A stretch of DNA of 64,000 bases from Ceratodon purpureus (Eukaryota > Streptophyta > Bryopsida > Pseudoditrichales > Ditrichaceae): contig CM026426.1 of assembly GCA_014871385.1 (NCBI GenBank), forward strand, positions 63,903,877-63,967,876. Reading direction: 5' to 3'. A model generated the notes under the pieces. The model was not told where the DNA came from, did no database searches, and was given only the letters and a program-made list of their open reading frames with translations. The position numbers and the translations under genes are program-made. This document shows positions 11,003 to 21,092 of this stretch, piece after piece. How positions within the stretch are numbered: the first letter of the stretch is position 1; the number at the start of each line of letters is the position of its first letter.

Positions 11003-11100
11003 ACATTTGAATGGTGTGTAAATGCAAAATGGGGGCAAATTTTGGTGCTGCTTGTCATTTACTTCAAGACACTATAAATTAAATTGACCAATACTTTTCA
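11003..11100. repeat. diverged outlying copy of the 127-bp repeat
   Basis: After a 20-A run, the sequence from CATTTGAATGGTGTG to ATTAAATTGACC matches the tandem units near 12.2 kb with few changes (for example GGTGCTGC for GGTGATGC). A 27-bp duplication (ACCAATACTTTTCATCAG) follows. Confidence 0.8.
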
Positions 11101-12089
11101 TCAGAATAAAAAATTACCAATACTTTTCATCAGAATAAAAAAAAATGAGTTCCTTATCCTGTTTAGTTTTCATTGGAACTCACATTGGGTTGGCAACCTC
11201 AACCCCATTCACAGTACACATTAAGGGACATGGTTCTCCAACTCCATGTGAGTTATTGGAGCCATCATGGTGAATTCTTCTTAAGGTAAGAAAGAGCAGG
11301 TTTACCAAACCTTATGGGGTTAACAATATGGAGACTGAACCGCACTATCTATCTTTAAAGTAACTTCCTATAAAAATTTATTCACTTCCTCACTACCCGT
11401 ATCAGGTTAATACAAATAAAATACAAAAAGGGTCAGTAATATTTAATTCGCAATTCTTACAAATATTGATATTACCAATCAGTGATTCTGATATAACTAA
11501 AATTATTATTACATAATGAAAAGTATATTTTTAAATTGCAGTATCTATGTACATGCTTGTATATGAATTCTGAATTACCAAAATCTTCAAAATTGCATGG
11601 AATATATTTGGAATAGAATTCTAATTCATAATTAAACTAACAAGTTGTAGAAGAATAATATGATGATAACATTTGCGTAAATATGTTCCCAATTATAGTA
11701 TAGTAAATAAATTTTCATTGCTAATAGTGTATTTATATTTGATGCATTCGTAATATAATTACAAAACTATTTCGAATATATTTGTATATCATTTTTAGAT
11801 TTGAGTATACTTGAATATAGATTATTATTCTCGTTTCATAATCAATAACTAAAAATAAATTTGGAAAAGAATATATTAGTACCTTAGTATACTATACTAT
11901 ATTATTATATTATAATTAAATTATGTTCCTAACATGTACTTTAGGAATATGATGATTATATTTACGTAAATATGTTTCCAATTTGCGTATATGAAATTCA
12001 TTATCATTGCAAGTAGTGTATTTGAATTTGATGCTTCGGCAAATAACTACAAATTATTATTACAAAATTGGAAGAAGCATTATTGAATT

Positions 12090-12460
12090 GATGCAAAATG
12101 GGGGCAAATTTTGGTGATGCTTGTCATTTACTTCAAGACACCATAAATTAAATTGACCCTTACGAGATTTGTGTGACTTCAAAAAAAAAAAAAAAAAAAC
12201 ATTTGAATGGTGTGTAAATGCAAAATGGGGGCAAATTTTGGTGATGCTTGTCATTTACTTCAAGACACCATAAATTAAATTGACCCTTACGAGATTTATG
12301 TGACTTCAAAAAAAAAAAAAAAAAAACATTTGAATGGTGTGTAAATGCAAAATGGGGGCAAATTTTGGTGATGCTTGTCATTTACTTCAAGACACCATAA
12401 ATTAAATTGACCCTTACGAGACTTATGTGATTACAGAAAAAAAAAATAAAAAAATATGTG
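12090..12460. repeat. 127-bp tandem repeat, about three copies
   Basis: Units start at about 12199 and 12326 (AACATTTGAATGGTG), with a 5'-truncated unit before and a diverged start after. Each ends in a run of 17-20 A after GTGACTTC. The poly-A block in each unit suggests the monomer arose from a retroposed short sequence. Spurious minus-strand ORFs within it are satellite translations. Confidence 0.92.
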
Positions 12461-12519
12461 AATGGTGTGTAAATTAGATAGTCCCTCCAAAGTTTTATGT
12501 GACCTCGAAAATTCTAAAA

Positions 12520-12612
12520 TAGAGAAACCCTAAACCCTAAACCGTAACCCTTAAACCCTGATCCCTGAAACCCTGAACCCTGAAACCCTGAACCCTGAAC
12601 CCTGAACCCTCA
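12520..12612. repeat. decayed interstitial telomere-type repeat
   Basis: Two perfect CCCTAAA units, then variants (CCGTAAC, CCCTTAAA, CCCTGAA, CCCTGAAA) for about 90 bp. The perfect units match the plant telomere repeat TTTAGGG read on the other strand. It directly follows the 127-bp satellite. Confidence 0.85.
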
Positions 12613-12639
12613 AGCTTGAACTCAGAAATGGCCTATTAC

Positions 12640-13620
12640 GCCAGCACTCCCATGAAAAGTGTGGGAACAGAAACGTGGCTTAAAGGTCGTGGTACGTGAC
12701 TCTAATAAATCATGCCCTGGTGTGGCTATCTACGTAACAGATCTAGACATATAAATACATCTTGGTCCTTCGTAGAGAGCGACTATAGTACAGTAGTGGA
12801 CCAGGTGATGATATGGACACTCCTACAGAAGTAGGGGGGACAGATCGAGATTCGCTGCATCATGAAATGGAAACCACCCTCACGAAAGTACTGCTGGATG
12901 GTTTATGCATCATGACATGTATGTTCCCTTCAAATTCAAACCTGAAGGGCTCGATCTTGTTTCCCCCTTCTGAATTGGCGGGGATTCTCCGTTTGAATTC
13001 TCTGCTGGACCGCCATCTCCTGATTCATTCACATCAATTCAGAGCAGTCTCCTCAGAGTTGTTTCATTAGCGCGTTTCAGAGTACCAGTTTCCTGCAACA
13101 TAGCATGTCGTAGACGGGTTGTAGAACCTTGGACTGGTGGTAGAACCTGAGATTAGAGGGTTGCGGGGAACCGAGGATGGGATTGAGGTGCCGGAGAATC
13201 ATTCGAGGAGGCGGAGGGAGCATCTGCTCGGGTGTTTAGAGCGGCCGATTACATTCGCAGGGAGCGCAGGTATGATCTCGGTCTTTCCTTGGAAGATCTT
13301 TGTCAATCGGGTTTATTTCATTGCTCTTGAATGGTGTGTTCTATCTCCTGTACACGTTACATGTGCTGATCATGTGATCCATCGCGGAATCCCCTATTGT
13401 AAGTAGAATTGTTCATGTAGTTCTCCGCGGATTATGTAGAATTTGCAAAGGTATCGGGGAATTTCTAGTTAAGATCAACCCTTGCATGTTGCATATTGGT
13501 GGAATGAACTGCACTTATGTGATTTCCGTGTTGTTGTAGAAATTATTCTGTACGGACAGGAATCTCACTGTACGGACAGGGGGTGGCGAGGTGGAGGCTG
13601 CTTCTTCGTGGACCCAACTA
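12640..13620. other. upstream region with no recognised gene
   Basis: Two plus-strand ORFs (12813-13070 and 13137-13406) have no recognisable motif, no clear splice context and ordinary base use. Decayed palindromes occur at about 13380 and 13450. By position this is upstream DNA of the transposase-like gene at 13953. Confidence 0.35.
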
Positions 13621-13624
13621 CACT

Positions 13625-13932
13625 CATCGGGAGATCCCTCGATGCTGCTTTGGAGATCATAATCGAGAGACACTCATCGGGAGATCCCCCGATCCTATAG
13701 AAGTTAGACCCTCATCGAGAGATCCCCCGATACTTCTTTGGAGATCCTCATCGAGAGACCCCCATCGGGAGATCCCCCGATCCTAAAGAAGTTAGACCCT
13801 CATCGAGAGATCCCCCGATACTTCTTTGGAGATCCTCATCGGGAGATCCCCCGATCCTATCGAATTTAGACCCTCATCGGGAGATCCCTCGATCCAATAG
13901 AATTTAGACCCGCATCGAGAGATCCCCCGATA
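13625..13932. repeat. promoter-proximal palindrome array
   Basis: Eight palindromes (13625, 13675, 13713, 13763, 13801, 13837, 13875, 13913) separated by short alternating spacers, ACTTCTTTGGAGATCCT and TAGAAGTTAGACCCT. The last spacer, ACTTCTTTGGCTCTCG, runs straight into the start of the downstream gene, 21 bp before its ATG, so the array is the gene's immediate 5' flank or leader. Confidence 0.92.
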
Positions 13933-13952
13933 CTTCTTTGGCTCTCGTGAAA

Positions 13953-15227
13953 ATGGACTCTGAGAGTGACAGTGACGGTCCCCAGATGCCGTCTGTGGGT
14001 CCTTCCCGTCACGACTTCTCTCAGGAATCAACTGCTCGCTCAGATGAGCTTCGACCCGGGCAGTCTGTGAAGCTTGTCGTCCCCCGTTTCGGAGATGTTG
14101 GAATCGGATCTGTTGTCGACGTTAATCCTTTTGGGCAGTGGCTTGGGGTTTGCATTCCACCTGGCTCTTCAGAATTTATTCTTGTGCAACCATCAAGCAT
14201 CGTGTCGGACGCAGAGGACCTCTTCCTCGAACCACGCCAGAGAGGCTGCATCGTTTTGAGGGATGCTTTGAATCGAACAGTCCTCTGGAGAGCTGGTGAT
14301 GCGATTGCATTGTTGCAGGATCCTCCCACGAACGATGTTGAATACGTTCGTCAACAATCCTGGATTGGTCTGGAAGTTCAGAAAGTAGACCTTGCGGGTG
14401 CGGTTATAGCCTCCGGTAGAGTGTTCTGCTCAGAACCGGAGGAGTATTTCCGAGACGGAAGATTGGGCGAGGGATACATTGGAGTGACAATCCTCGACGT
14501 CTTTGTCGGGGACACTGATGCCATAATGAGTAATGAGCGTTGGTTGATATCTGAATGCAAATTCCCGAACGGCCCTTCTCTTCGGTCAACAGTAGAGCAC
14601 TTCTCCCGAATCCCAATGGAGGTAGATCCACAGGAGCACCTTGGAGGCAGACGGAAGGCACCTTACCGGTTTATAGTGCGGAAACCTAAAACGCATGAAA
14701 AACGTTTGCTGTACAATACGAAGACAGCGGATGCGGAAGTGAGGAAGGTTAGCTCCGAACGATGCTGCTCGAAGCATTGCTGTTAGACATTTCCCCAGGA
14801 GCTCACGCTAATAGTGCGTAAGAAATTCTATTCGAAATCCTTTCAGGGAAGACGGGAATACGGGATTGCGGCGGGTGGACAGATGCATTCAATCGACGGT
14901 GACCGTAGGAGGAAGTACTTGACGCTGCATGGTTTGGAAGTTTGCGCAACTGCGTGGTATCTTATTCACGGAGTTCCCAAGTCAACTTTTCATAGCTATG
15001 TCCAACGATACAACGAAGGGGTTCTATCAACAGCGCATGGAAACAAGGGCTACAAGCGACCGAGGATCGGAACAGTTCAAGTCATGGGTACTATTGCTGC
15101 TATTGTAGACGAGAATGCAGATCAGATGCCCCATCAAATGCGAGGAATCGGAAATGGACGAGTGGACACTCTGAAATATCTTCCAGCAGGCAACAACTGG
15201 AAGCGGGTGATGGCTGACGCCAATGAG
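13953..15227 (+). CDS. DUF7869-like transposase gene, 5' part
   Basis: The ATG at 13953 opens 265 codons to 14747. In the same frame a TAG at 14784 would stop translation, but a 51-nt phase-0 interval (AAG|GTTAGC to TTCCCCAG, 14748-14798) could be spliced out, after which the frame runs on to AATGAG|GTATGA at 15227. The N-terminal part is unrecognised (SDELRPGQSVKLVV, then GQWLGVCIPP). The second part has a helical DNA-binding look (HGLEVCATAWYLIHGVPKST) seen upstream of the catalytic region in DUF7869-type proteins. Whether the short interval is an intron or the TAG is a lesion is not settled. Confidence 0.6.
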
Positions 15228-15265
15228 GTATGAGTCCTTGCTTCGCGTTTCTTGTAGTGTCATTG

Positions 15266-15285
15266 CATCGGGAGATCTCCCGATA
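15266..15285. repeat. palindrome in an intron
   Basis: CATCGGGAGATCTCCCGATA lies inside the 227-nt intron (15228-15454) of the transposase-like gene, whose acceptor is TTTTCCTCACCAG. Confidence 0.85.
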
Positions 15286-15454
15286 GAGGTTACTTTCGTA
15301 TTGACAGTCAGTTCTCTGTCTTATAGTATCGTTGCACTCTACCTACGTCATGCAATATAGAACTCTTTTTCTCGTCTTCGGTGATTTGTCTGAATTTGTC
15401 GTCTAATACTTCGAGCTTGTTTGCTTGCGTGCGTCGCTTTCTTTTCCTCACCAG

Positions 15455-16294
15455 CCATTTGAACGTACCGGTGCTTTGCAGACAAATGTTTCATTAGGTC
15501 TGCCTACAGTGAGCCAGTCTACAATTAGTAGAATTAGAAGTTCACTCTTCAACAATATCGCAATCAAACCGGTTGGAAGTTCTTTTGCGAAATGCTCAAC
15601 ATGTGACCAACTTCAAGAATTCATTCTGAAGTCAGCCAACGGAAGTCCAGAATATGTTGACTTCGTGAAGCAACGGGAGGAGCATCTTGCTCACCAAGCC
15701 TCTTGTCGTCGTCTGTATGGTGCATGGCGCGAAGAATCAAAGCGCAATCCCAGCGAGATTCTGTGCATCATTCATGACAAGATGGATACTGCAAAAACCG
15801 CCCTTCCCCGGATGCGGGTTACAACAATGGCTACTCAAGGTTTGGGCCAACTTCCCATGAACGTCACTGGTATGGTTTCTCATGGGCACGGGGATGGCGC
15901 CTATGCACATTACTGTCCTCAATGTTGGCCAGGAGATTCTAACGCCACAATATCGTCGTTGGCGAGGCTGTTCCGTCGACTGGAAGGCCCCTCATTTCGG
16001 GAGTCTGGGAAACTATTTGAGTACCCCCCGCAAAACTCATTGTTCGAGACATTGTTGAGGGGGAAGTCTAGGTGCCTCGACATTTTACCGCGTATCGAGG
16101 GATCCCCCGATGTCCCAAGGTCGAAACCTTTACCGAGGAAGTTATACCTTCAACTAGATAACTCCGCCAAAGATAACAAGAACCAATATCTCATGGCGTT
16201 TCTCTCCCTGCTGACTGCACGGGGTGTTTTCAAGGAAATTCAGGCTGGATTTCTACTAGTGGGTCATACGCACGAAGATATTGACGCTTTTTAG
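15455..16294 (+). CDS. DUF7869-like transposase, catalytic region
   Basis: Follows CTCACCAG in phase 0 and runs to a TAG at 16292. It shows the three blocks I associate with this transposase-like family: CIIHDKMDTAK, LYLQLDNSAKDNKN and LLVGHTHEDIDAF, which probably supply the acidic residues of an RNase H-like fold. A Cys pair (FAKCSTCDQLQEF) precedes them. A palindrome is translated at 16093 as RIEGSPDV between blocks. The stop arises in a T run (GCTTTTTAGCC): family members continue with FS, and the next frame supplies it. Confidence 0.7.
   Translation, partial: PFERTGALQTNVSLGLPTVSQSTISRIRSSLFNNIAIKPVGSSFAKCSTCDQLQEFILKSANGSPEYVDFVKQREEHLAHQASCRRLYGAWREESKRNPSEILCIIHDKMDTAKTALPRMRVTTMATQGLGQLPMNVTGMVSHGHGDGAYAHYCPQCWPGDSNATISSLARLFRRLEGPSFRESGKLFEYPPQNSLFETLLRGKSRCLDILPRIEGSPDVPRSKPLPRKLYLQLDNSAKDNKNQYLMAFLSLLTARGVFKEIQAGFLLVGHTHEDIDAF
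16093..16112. repeat. palindrome inside transposase coding frame
   Basis: TATCGAGGGATCCCCCGATG, one mismatch from the consensus at the outer base, read in frame as part of RIEGSPDV. Confidence 0.8.
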
Positions 16295-17420
16295 CCATTT
16301 GTCGAAGGCATTAAAAAGCAAGAATATGTTCGTTCTAGCGGATCTAATGAAGGCCTTCATGCAGTCCCAGGAGTTGTCATTCATGCCGGAGTTCATTCAA
16401 GAGGTTGCAGACTTCAAGTCTTTCATCAAAGGCTATCAAAGTAGTGGTGCAGCACGCCTTATTGGACTTGGAGAGATGCACCTTTTCAAGTTCTATGTGG
16501 ACGATGATGGTTGGCCGGTTATGAGGTACAAGAAGTCAGCCGTCGACCCACAATGGCTACCCCTCAACAGACCCCCTATTCGATTGTGGAATGAAAACAT
16601 GGATAGCGGCCCAAAACTTCCTCACGGCTCACCGAAGCCGGTTCCGTTCAAACCTATGTGGGGAAGTGAGGTTCCTAAATCTACTGGGAATCAGGTGAAG
16701 GCGAGAGAGACCGCAGCCAAAGCTACTGAGAACAAGAAATTCATGAAGTGCGGACTCCAAAAGTACATTGAGTACTGGAAAAATGGAATGGCAAAATGCG
16801 AGGGATTTGCAGCAGCGTTTGGGCCTTATGTTGACTACTGGACTCGTTTGTTGTCTGAGCTTGATAAGCCTTTGCCAGTGACAAATCCTGAATTGTTAGA
16901 GGGTTTCTGGCCCCGCCATGACTGGAGGGACGTATCCAACGGAGTACCGCGCCCAAGATTTTTACAATTTTTACTGGAGGATGTGACTCCTGAGGATGAG
17001 GAACCAGAAGCGTATTGTGGCCCAGCAAACCAAGCTCCGGAGAGTCCTTTCAATCCGTGGCGTGATATTCGGCCTGGCAGCTGGGTTCTTTTGAGACCTG
17101 AAGATCCACTCATTTGTCTTGTATGGCAGGGAAGAGCAGCGACTGCTGTATGCAGAGAGGAAGGCCATGTAAACCATGGGAAATTTTTAATTCAGTTTTG
17201 GGAACCTCGTAGCGCGGAAAGAGACCTTGCATTGAAATACCGTAACTGTTGGTCTGCTAAGTGGGTAGTAGAGACGCGTGCTCCGGAGTGGGTCTCTGTT
17301 GGTGCAGCTCTGTTTCAAAATTGGTCAAAAATCAAGGACCCGTCCACTAGAACCATTCCTAAGAAATCTATGGAGGCTGCTTTAGCAAACTTAGAGAGAG
17401 CTAACGTAGTTGATCCATGA
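16281..17420 (+). pseudogene. DUF7869-like transposase, C-terminal part after a frameshift
   Basis: The frame overlaps the preceding segment by 14 bases and begins FSHLSKALKSKN, the direct continuation of GHTHEDIDAF, so the break is a change of T-run length (five T where seven would restore DAFFS). The rest is 360 codons, ends LANLERANVVDP and contains WVLLRPEDPLICLVWQGRAA, a possible small beta-barrel. Without programmed frameshifting the protein is cut at the catalytic site, so I call it broken. Confidence 0.65.
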
Positions 17421-17431
17421 TCCTCTATGCC

Positions 17432-17512
17432 ACTTAGGCACGACAGACGGTCATCCCTCGATGATTACATCTGAGTCACCTGTCTTCCTCATTCTCTATT
17501 AAAGAAATAAGA
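17432..17512 (+). repeat. shared 3'-end repeat, copy 1
   Basis: Just after the stop of the transposase-like gene: TTAGGCACGAC, a half-palindrome (CATCCCTCGATGA), TCTGAGTCACCTG and CATTCTCTATTAAAGAA. The same ordered block occurs at about 19459, 20342 and 21280, so this is the 3' end of a repeated element family. Confidence 0.75.
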
Positions 17513-17642
17513 GTCATCACTGCTTGACCGTTTCTCATCCCCGTGTAATATCATCCTTCCTCGTGTCAATGATGTTTGTTTCTGAGATTTGTGACACTTT
17601 AAGAACCATGACGATCATGACTGCGCAACGTGGAGACTGGTT

Positions 17643-17826
17643 GTGGAAGCAGATGGAGTAGTGGGAAACTGGAGGAAGGAAGTAGAAGCTTTCAGAACAA
17701 GGGGGGAAGGAGAGAAACTGCAGATTCATACGCCCAGTTCATTTGGTGTCGATAAACTTGAACTCCGAGCGTTCTGTTCAGGAGCGACTTTGGCAGCGGC
17801 AGTAGAAAGCAACGCAAGTTCCCGAG
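17643..17826 (+). CDS. possible first exon of unknown gene
   Basis: An open frame with ATG-free flanks ends at a consensus donor GAGCAG|GTGAGA. A T-rich intron with a TTTCCACAG acceptor (18390) follows, leading to the exon at 18392. If joined in phase, the frame becomes a short acidic tail that stops near 18445, so this exon may be leader sequence only. No protein motif. Confidence 0.25.
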
Positions 17827-18391
17827 CAGGTGAGAGCAATGCACACATGCAGGGGCCATGGCCAATCGACTTTAGTTTTTAGTTGAAATTCTCTTCTTTG
17901 CGTTTTTGGTTGTGTTGCGTATCGACTCTGTTGGGTTCTTGAGCAATTAGCAACACGAGTCATTGAGATTAGCTGGTGTATTAGTTTGAGCAGATACGGG
18001 GGGCATGTAATTAGGTTTTGGTCCACTGGAGTCGTCGTTTTCCTAATACATATGGACATACAATGTGGACAGCCTGATCCCACTGTATGTTGTTGCATTT
18101 GTCGATCGAGTACTTTTGTTGAGGTGGAAATTTGGCTAAGTGCTGCGATGAACTTGTAGAAAAAAGGATTTGCTGTTTAGGGTTCAGGGTTTAGGGCTCT
18201 GGAGGTGGATTTACATTCATATACATCATGTGTTTCAGTTGAAGGGTTTGAGATAACATATCTTGTCATCAGTTTTTTAACTTCTTTGAAGTGTGTTGTG
18301 GTTATTGGTTCTTTCGGATCTGGTTTTATGAACTTCATGTGGGTCTAGAATTTTCTAATATTTTTCTCTTGAATTTTTTTTTCCACAGTTC

Positions 18392-19009
18392 CCAGGTATG
18401 GAACAGGATCCGACTCTCACGAAGGGGAAGATGATGATGATTGAGGATGGTTCAACCTCCCAGAGGGAAGTCCAGAATATGGTCTTCAATGGAGATTGCG
18501 AGAAACCAGAACTTCCAGTCTGGAGAGATTCAGCAGCAAGGAGAGGTGGAGAGTTTCAATTCATGAAAGATGCACCTCTCAACCTGCCATGCCTACGACA
18601 TTGGCTGAAGGATCTGAAGACATTTCAAGAGACAACAAAGTATGAAGTTCCTGATTATGACAAAGTTTCTGGGATGAATTGTGAAGGATGGGATGGAACT
18701 TGGAGCTCCATTGCTTTGAGGCAATCTGTGGCCGTTGCAAATGCAACTGGGGTGATGCACCCTCCAAGGAACAAGAAGAACCAACTCGACTACATGAGGA
18801 ATCAGGTCCTTTCCATCATGAAGCACCTGGAAGAGACAATGGAGATAGAAGGGACAATGGAGACAGAGCCAGCTCCAGCTCCAACAGTGCCAGCTCCGAC
18901 AATGGCAACTCCGAAAGCGACTGGATATTCTTTCGCCAAATATCAAGCCGCCATCAACAAAATGGAAGAAAACCTCAAGAAAATGGAAGAAAACCGCAAG
19001 GATTTGTAA
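18392..19009 (+). CDS. unknown protein with C-terminal coiled coil
   Basis: After an intron-like acceptor (TTTTTTTTTCCACAG) an ATG at 18398 opens 203 codons. Sequence: acidic Met-rich start, a middle with PVWRDSAARRGGEF and NCEGWDGTWSSI, a Pro/Ala/Thr hinge (EPAPAPTVPAPT), and a repeated KMEENLKKMEENRK tail likely to form a coiled coil. The upstream intron contains short TTTAGGG-like units at about 18178. I do not recognise the family. It could be an exon of a longer gene or a transposon-borne accessory protein. Confidence 0.45.
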   Translation, partial: PGMEQDPTLTKGKMMMIEDGSTSQREVQNMVFNGDCEKPELPVWRDSAARRGGEFQFMKDAPLNLPCLRHWLKDLKTFQETTKYEVPDYDKVSGMNCEGWDGTWSSIALRQSVAVANATGVMHPPRNKKNQLDYMRNQVLSIMKHLEETMEIEGTMETEPAPAPTVPAPTMATPKATGYSFAKYQAAINKMEENLKKMEENRKDL

Positions 19010-19458
19010 GTGTGGTGGATGCCTTACGAGGAGGATTTTACTTCTGATTTAGCGGATATGTTGTAGTCAGAGACTTCAGGTGCCATTGAGGCAGGTTTTG
19101 TAGTTCTATGTTTCAGCGGACACGTAGGAGATTTTGTGTAAAAACATTCCTACTGTTCTCGTTCTCTGAACAATTCTGTTTAAGTCCATTCTCACAGACT
19201 TTAGTTGCCATTGAGCCCGGTTTAGAATTTTGACTAGATGACATGAAGTACTCGTAATTGTAAATTCTCAATCTGTAATGGTGGTTGTATGAGCACGGTT
19301 ACACCTATTTGTTAAATAGGTTTGAATGTGTGAATATCGCAATGCACTGGATCGGCAGGACGTAATTGACCGATTGAAAAATTAAAATAAATTAATTCCT
19401 CAGAAAACACAAACCAACATCGCACAGAAAATAACGCCCTAAACCAAAACTGTTTACA

Positions 19459-19530
19459 GTTTTTTGATCGGAGATCCTATATGCTGTTTAGGTACGACAT
19501 CGGGAGATCCCTCGATGATTACGTCTGAGT
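19459..19530 (+). repeat. shared 3'-end repeat, copy 2
   Basis: TTTTTTGATCGGAGATCCT, GCTGTTTAGGTACGA, the palindrome at 19498-19517 and GATTACGTCTGAGT, colinear with the copies at 17.4, 20.3 and 21.3 kb. Confidence 0.8.
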
Positions 19531-19773
19531 AAATAAGTCCTAGTCCTAATGATGCAAATGATGAGTAAGCTAGTCCTAGTCGGCTACCAGCCAAGTAGGG
19601 GAGTAGGGGCTACTAGACTAGGTCGACGTTGGCAATTAGTCGTCCAGAAAACCCTAGAGAAGTGGATTACTAGAACGTTTACCAGTTTACTAGACGAACT
19701 CGTCGGCTGTCTACTGTAGAAGCAGGTCGCATACTGTAGAAGTTAGTCGCATATTGTCCAATATTTTGTCGTT

Positions 19774-20295
19774 ATGGGGAGGCGGGGTAGCAATGTGGAG
19801 CGACCATTTGGTCGGGAGACACCGGCTAACCTCGAGGAGCTCCGGCCGTGGTATAGGGCGGTGGTTGCCCGTTCTCGCAACACTGCCATTCCAGCTTTCA
19901 AATACATCCCACGCCTTCTGCAGCCAGGTGCGCGGTGGTTTTGGAGTATTGCTCACAGCATTGAGTTGTTGGAGATCTCTGACGCTTCCAGCATCGCCTT
20001 CCCACTGACGTTCGAGGAGTCCGAGGAGTCCGAGGAGTCCGGGAGTGTTGGCAGTGTGCACTTCAGCCACACAGGGGAAATGTCAACGCAAACCATGTCA
20101 ACTTCAGGGTGGCTCCGCCTTGTTGACGAAGCTTACGACATCTCGGAGGGTGCTGGAAGTCGGTGCTCTGGCCAAGATCAGTGGTGCGGAGGGAACGCAA
20201 GCCCGCAGTCCACGTATTCGTCGTTTGGATCCGTGCATCCATCCGTCGATACTGGGTGTAGTGTTGTCCGAGCCAAGTCTACTGCGAAGGACTGA
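19774..20295 (+). CDS. hypothetical 173-residue ORF
   Basis: ATG-started frame, 173 codons, without recognised domain. It contains a 9-bp tandem repeat (GAGGAGTCC, three copies at 20020-20046) translated as a Glu/Ser run. Immediately after its stop the sequence TCGTCTGTGGGTCCTTCCC matches the start of the transposase-like gene (13990), then the shared 3'-end repeat follows. It may be an internally deleted relative of that element that kept only the ends. Confidence 0.4.
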   Translation: MGRRGSNVERPFGRETPANLEELRPWYRAVVARSRNTAIPAFKYIPRLLQPGARWFWSIAHSIELLEISDASSIAFPLTFEESEESEESGSVGSVHFSHTGEMSTQTMSTSGWLRLVDEAYDISEGAGSRCSGQDQWCGGNASPQSTYSSFGSVHPSVDTGCSVVRAKSTAKD

Positions 20296-20341
20296 TCGTC
20301 TGTGGGTCCTTCCCGTCTATGGGTCCTTCCCGTCAGATGTT

Positions 20342-20450
20342 TACAGTTTTTTGATCGGAGATCGTATATGCTGTTTAGGTATGACATCGGGAGATCCCTC
20401 GATGATTACGTCTGAGTCACCTGACTTCCTCATTCTCTATTAAAGAACGC
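20342..20450 (+). repeat. shared 3'-end repeat, copy 3
   Basis: The longest and least decayed copy, from TACAGTTTTTTGATCGGAGA through the palindrome at 20385-20404 to CATTCTCTATTAAAGAA. Confidence 0.85.
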
Positions 20451-21092
20451 CCTCCTCATGTTCTCATAGTAATAGATTACGTTCGCTGTATGTCTTGCGC
20501 AGAATTCCATTGCCTGATGCTCAGTTCGTGGTGATTGTCAAGAGGATGAGTCCGTGCTTTAGACCTGCACTTCTCGGTTTTAATCCCTGAACTTCATACC
20601 ATCTGATCCTGTTTTCCTCTTTGCTTCTGAACTTGCAGGCATTTTCCACATGATTAACTTCTTCCTGCTAATCAGCTCAGATATCGGAAGGGGACTTTAG
20701 CAAATAGTTAGCAAGACTGTTATATCCTACGATGTTTGGTAACCATAGATGTAAAAACAGATCACTTTCATCTTTTTGTATCTCTTGTCGAAGGTGTCCC
20801 CCGTGTGGGTTGTGAACTACTTTTTGAATGGAATGCCTTCAAAACAGAGTTGCTTTGAATAATAAACAGAGTTTCATTTGATGCTTTCATATTTGTATAT
20901 TTCGTATTCTAAGATTTCCATGGTTTGGAATAAATTTAGTAGCAGCAAATCTAGAATAGTTTCAAAACTGCTTCACATTATAATATGTCGGTCATGTTTG
21001 ATATTGGGGTATTGCGTGAAAAATACTTCTGAGGCCGCAAGCCTTGTACCTGATTGTATGTTTGCCATGTGATATCCATGGTTGTTCTCTGA

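Noticed and set aside
12060-12381. Two overlapping minus-strand ORFs with a poly-Phe run
   Set aside because: They are translations of the 127-bp tandem repeat and its poly-A block; the peptide repeats with the DNA monomer.
13625-13932. CRISPR-like repeat-spacer array
   Set aside because: Spacers are repeated and alternate between two sequences, repeats vary, and the genome is eukaryotic with no cas genes.
19711-20070. Minus-strand 119-codon ORF
   Set aside because: Overlaps the plus-strand frame at 19774 and has no motif; neither is certain, but the plus frame carries the in-frame GAGGAGTCC repeat.
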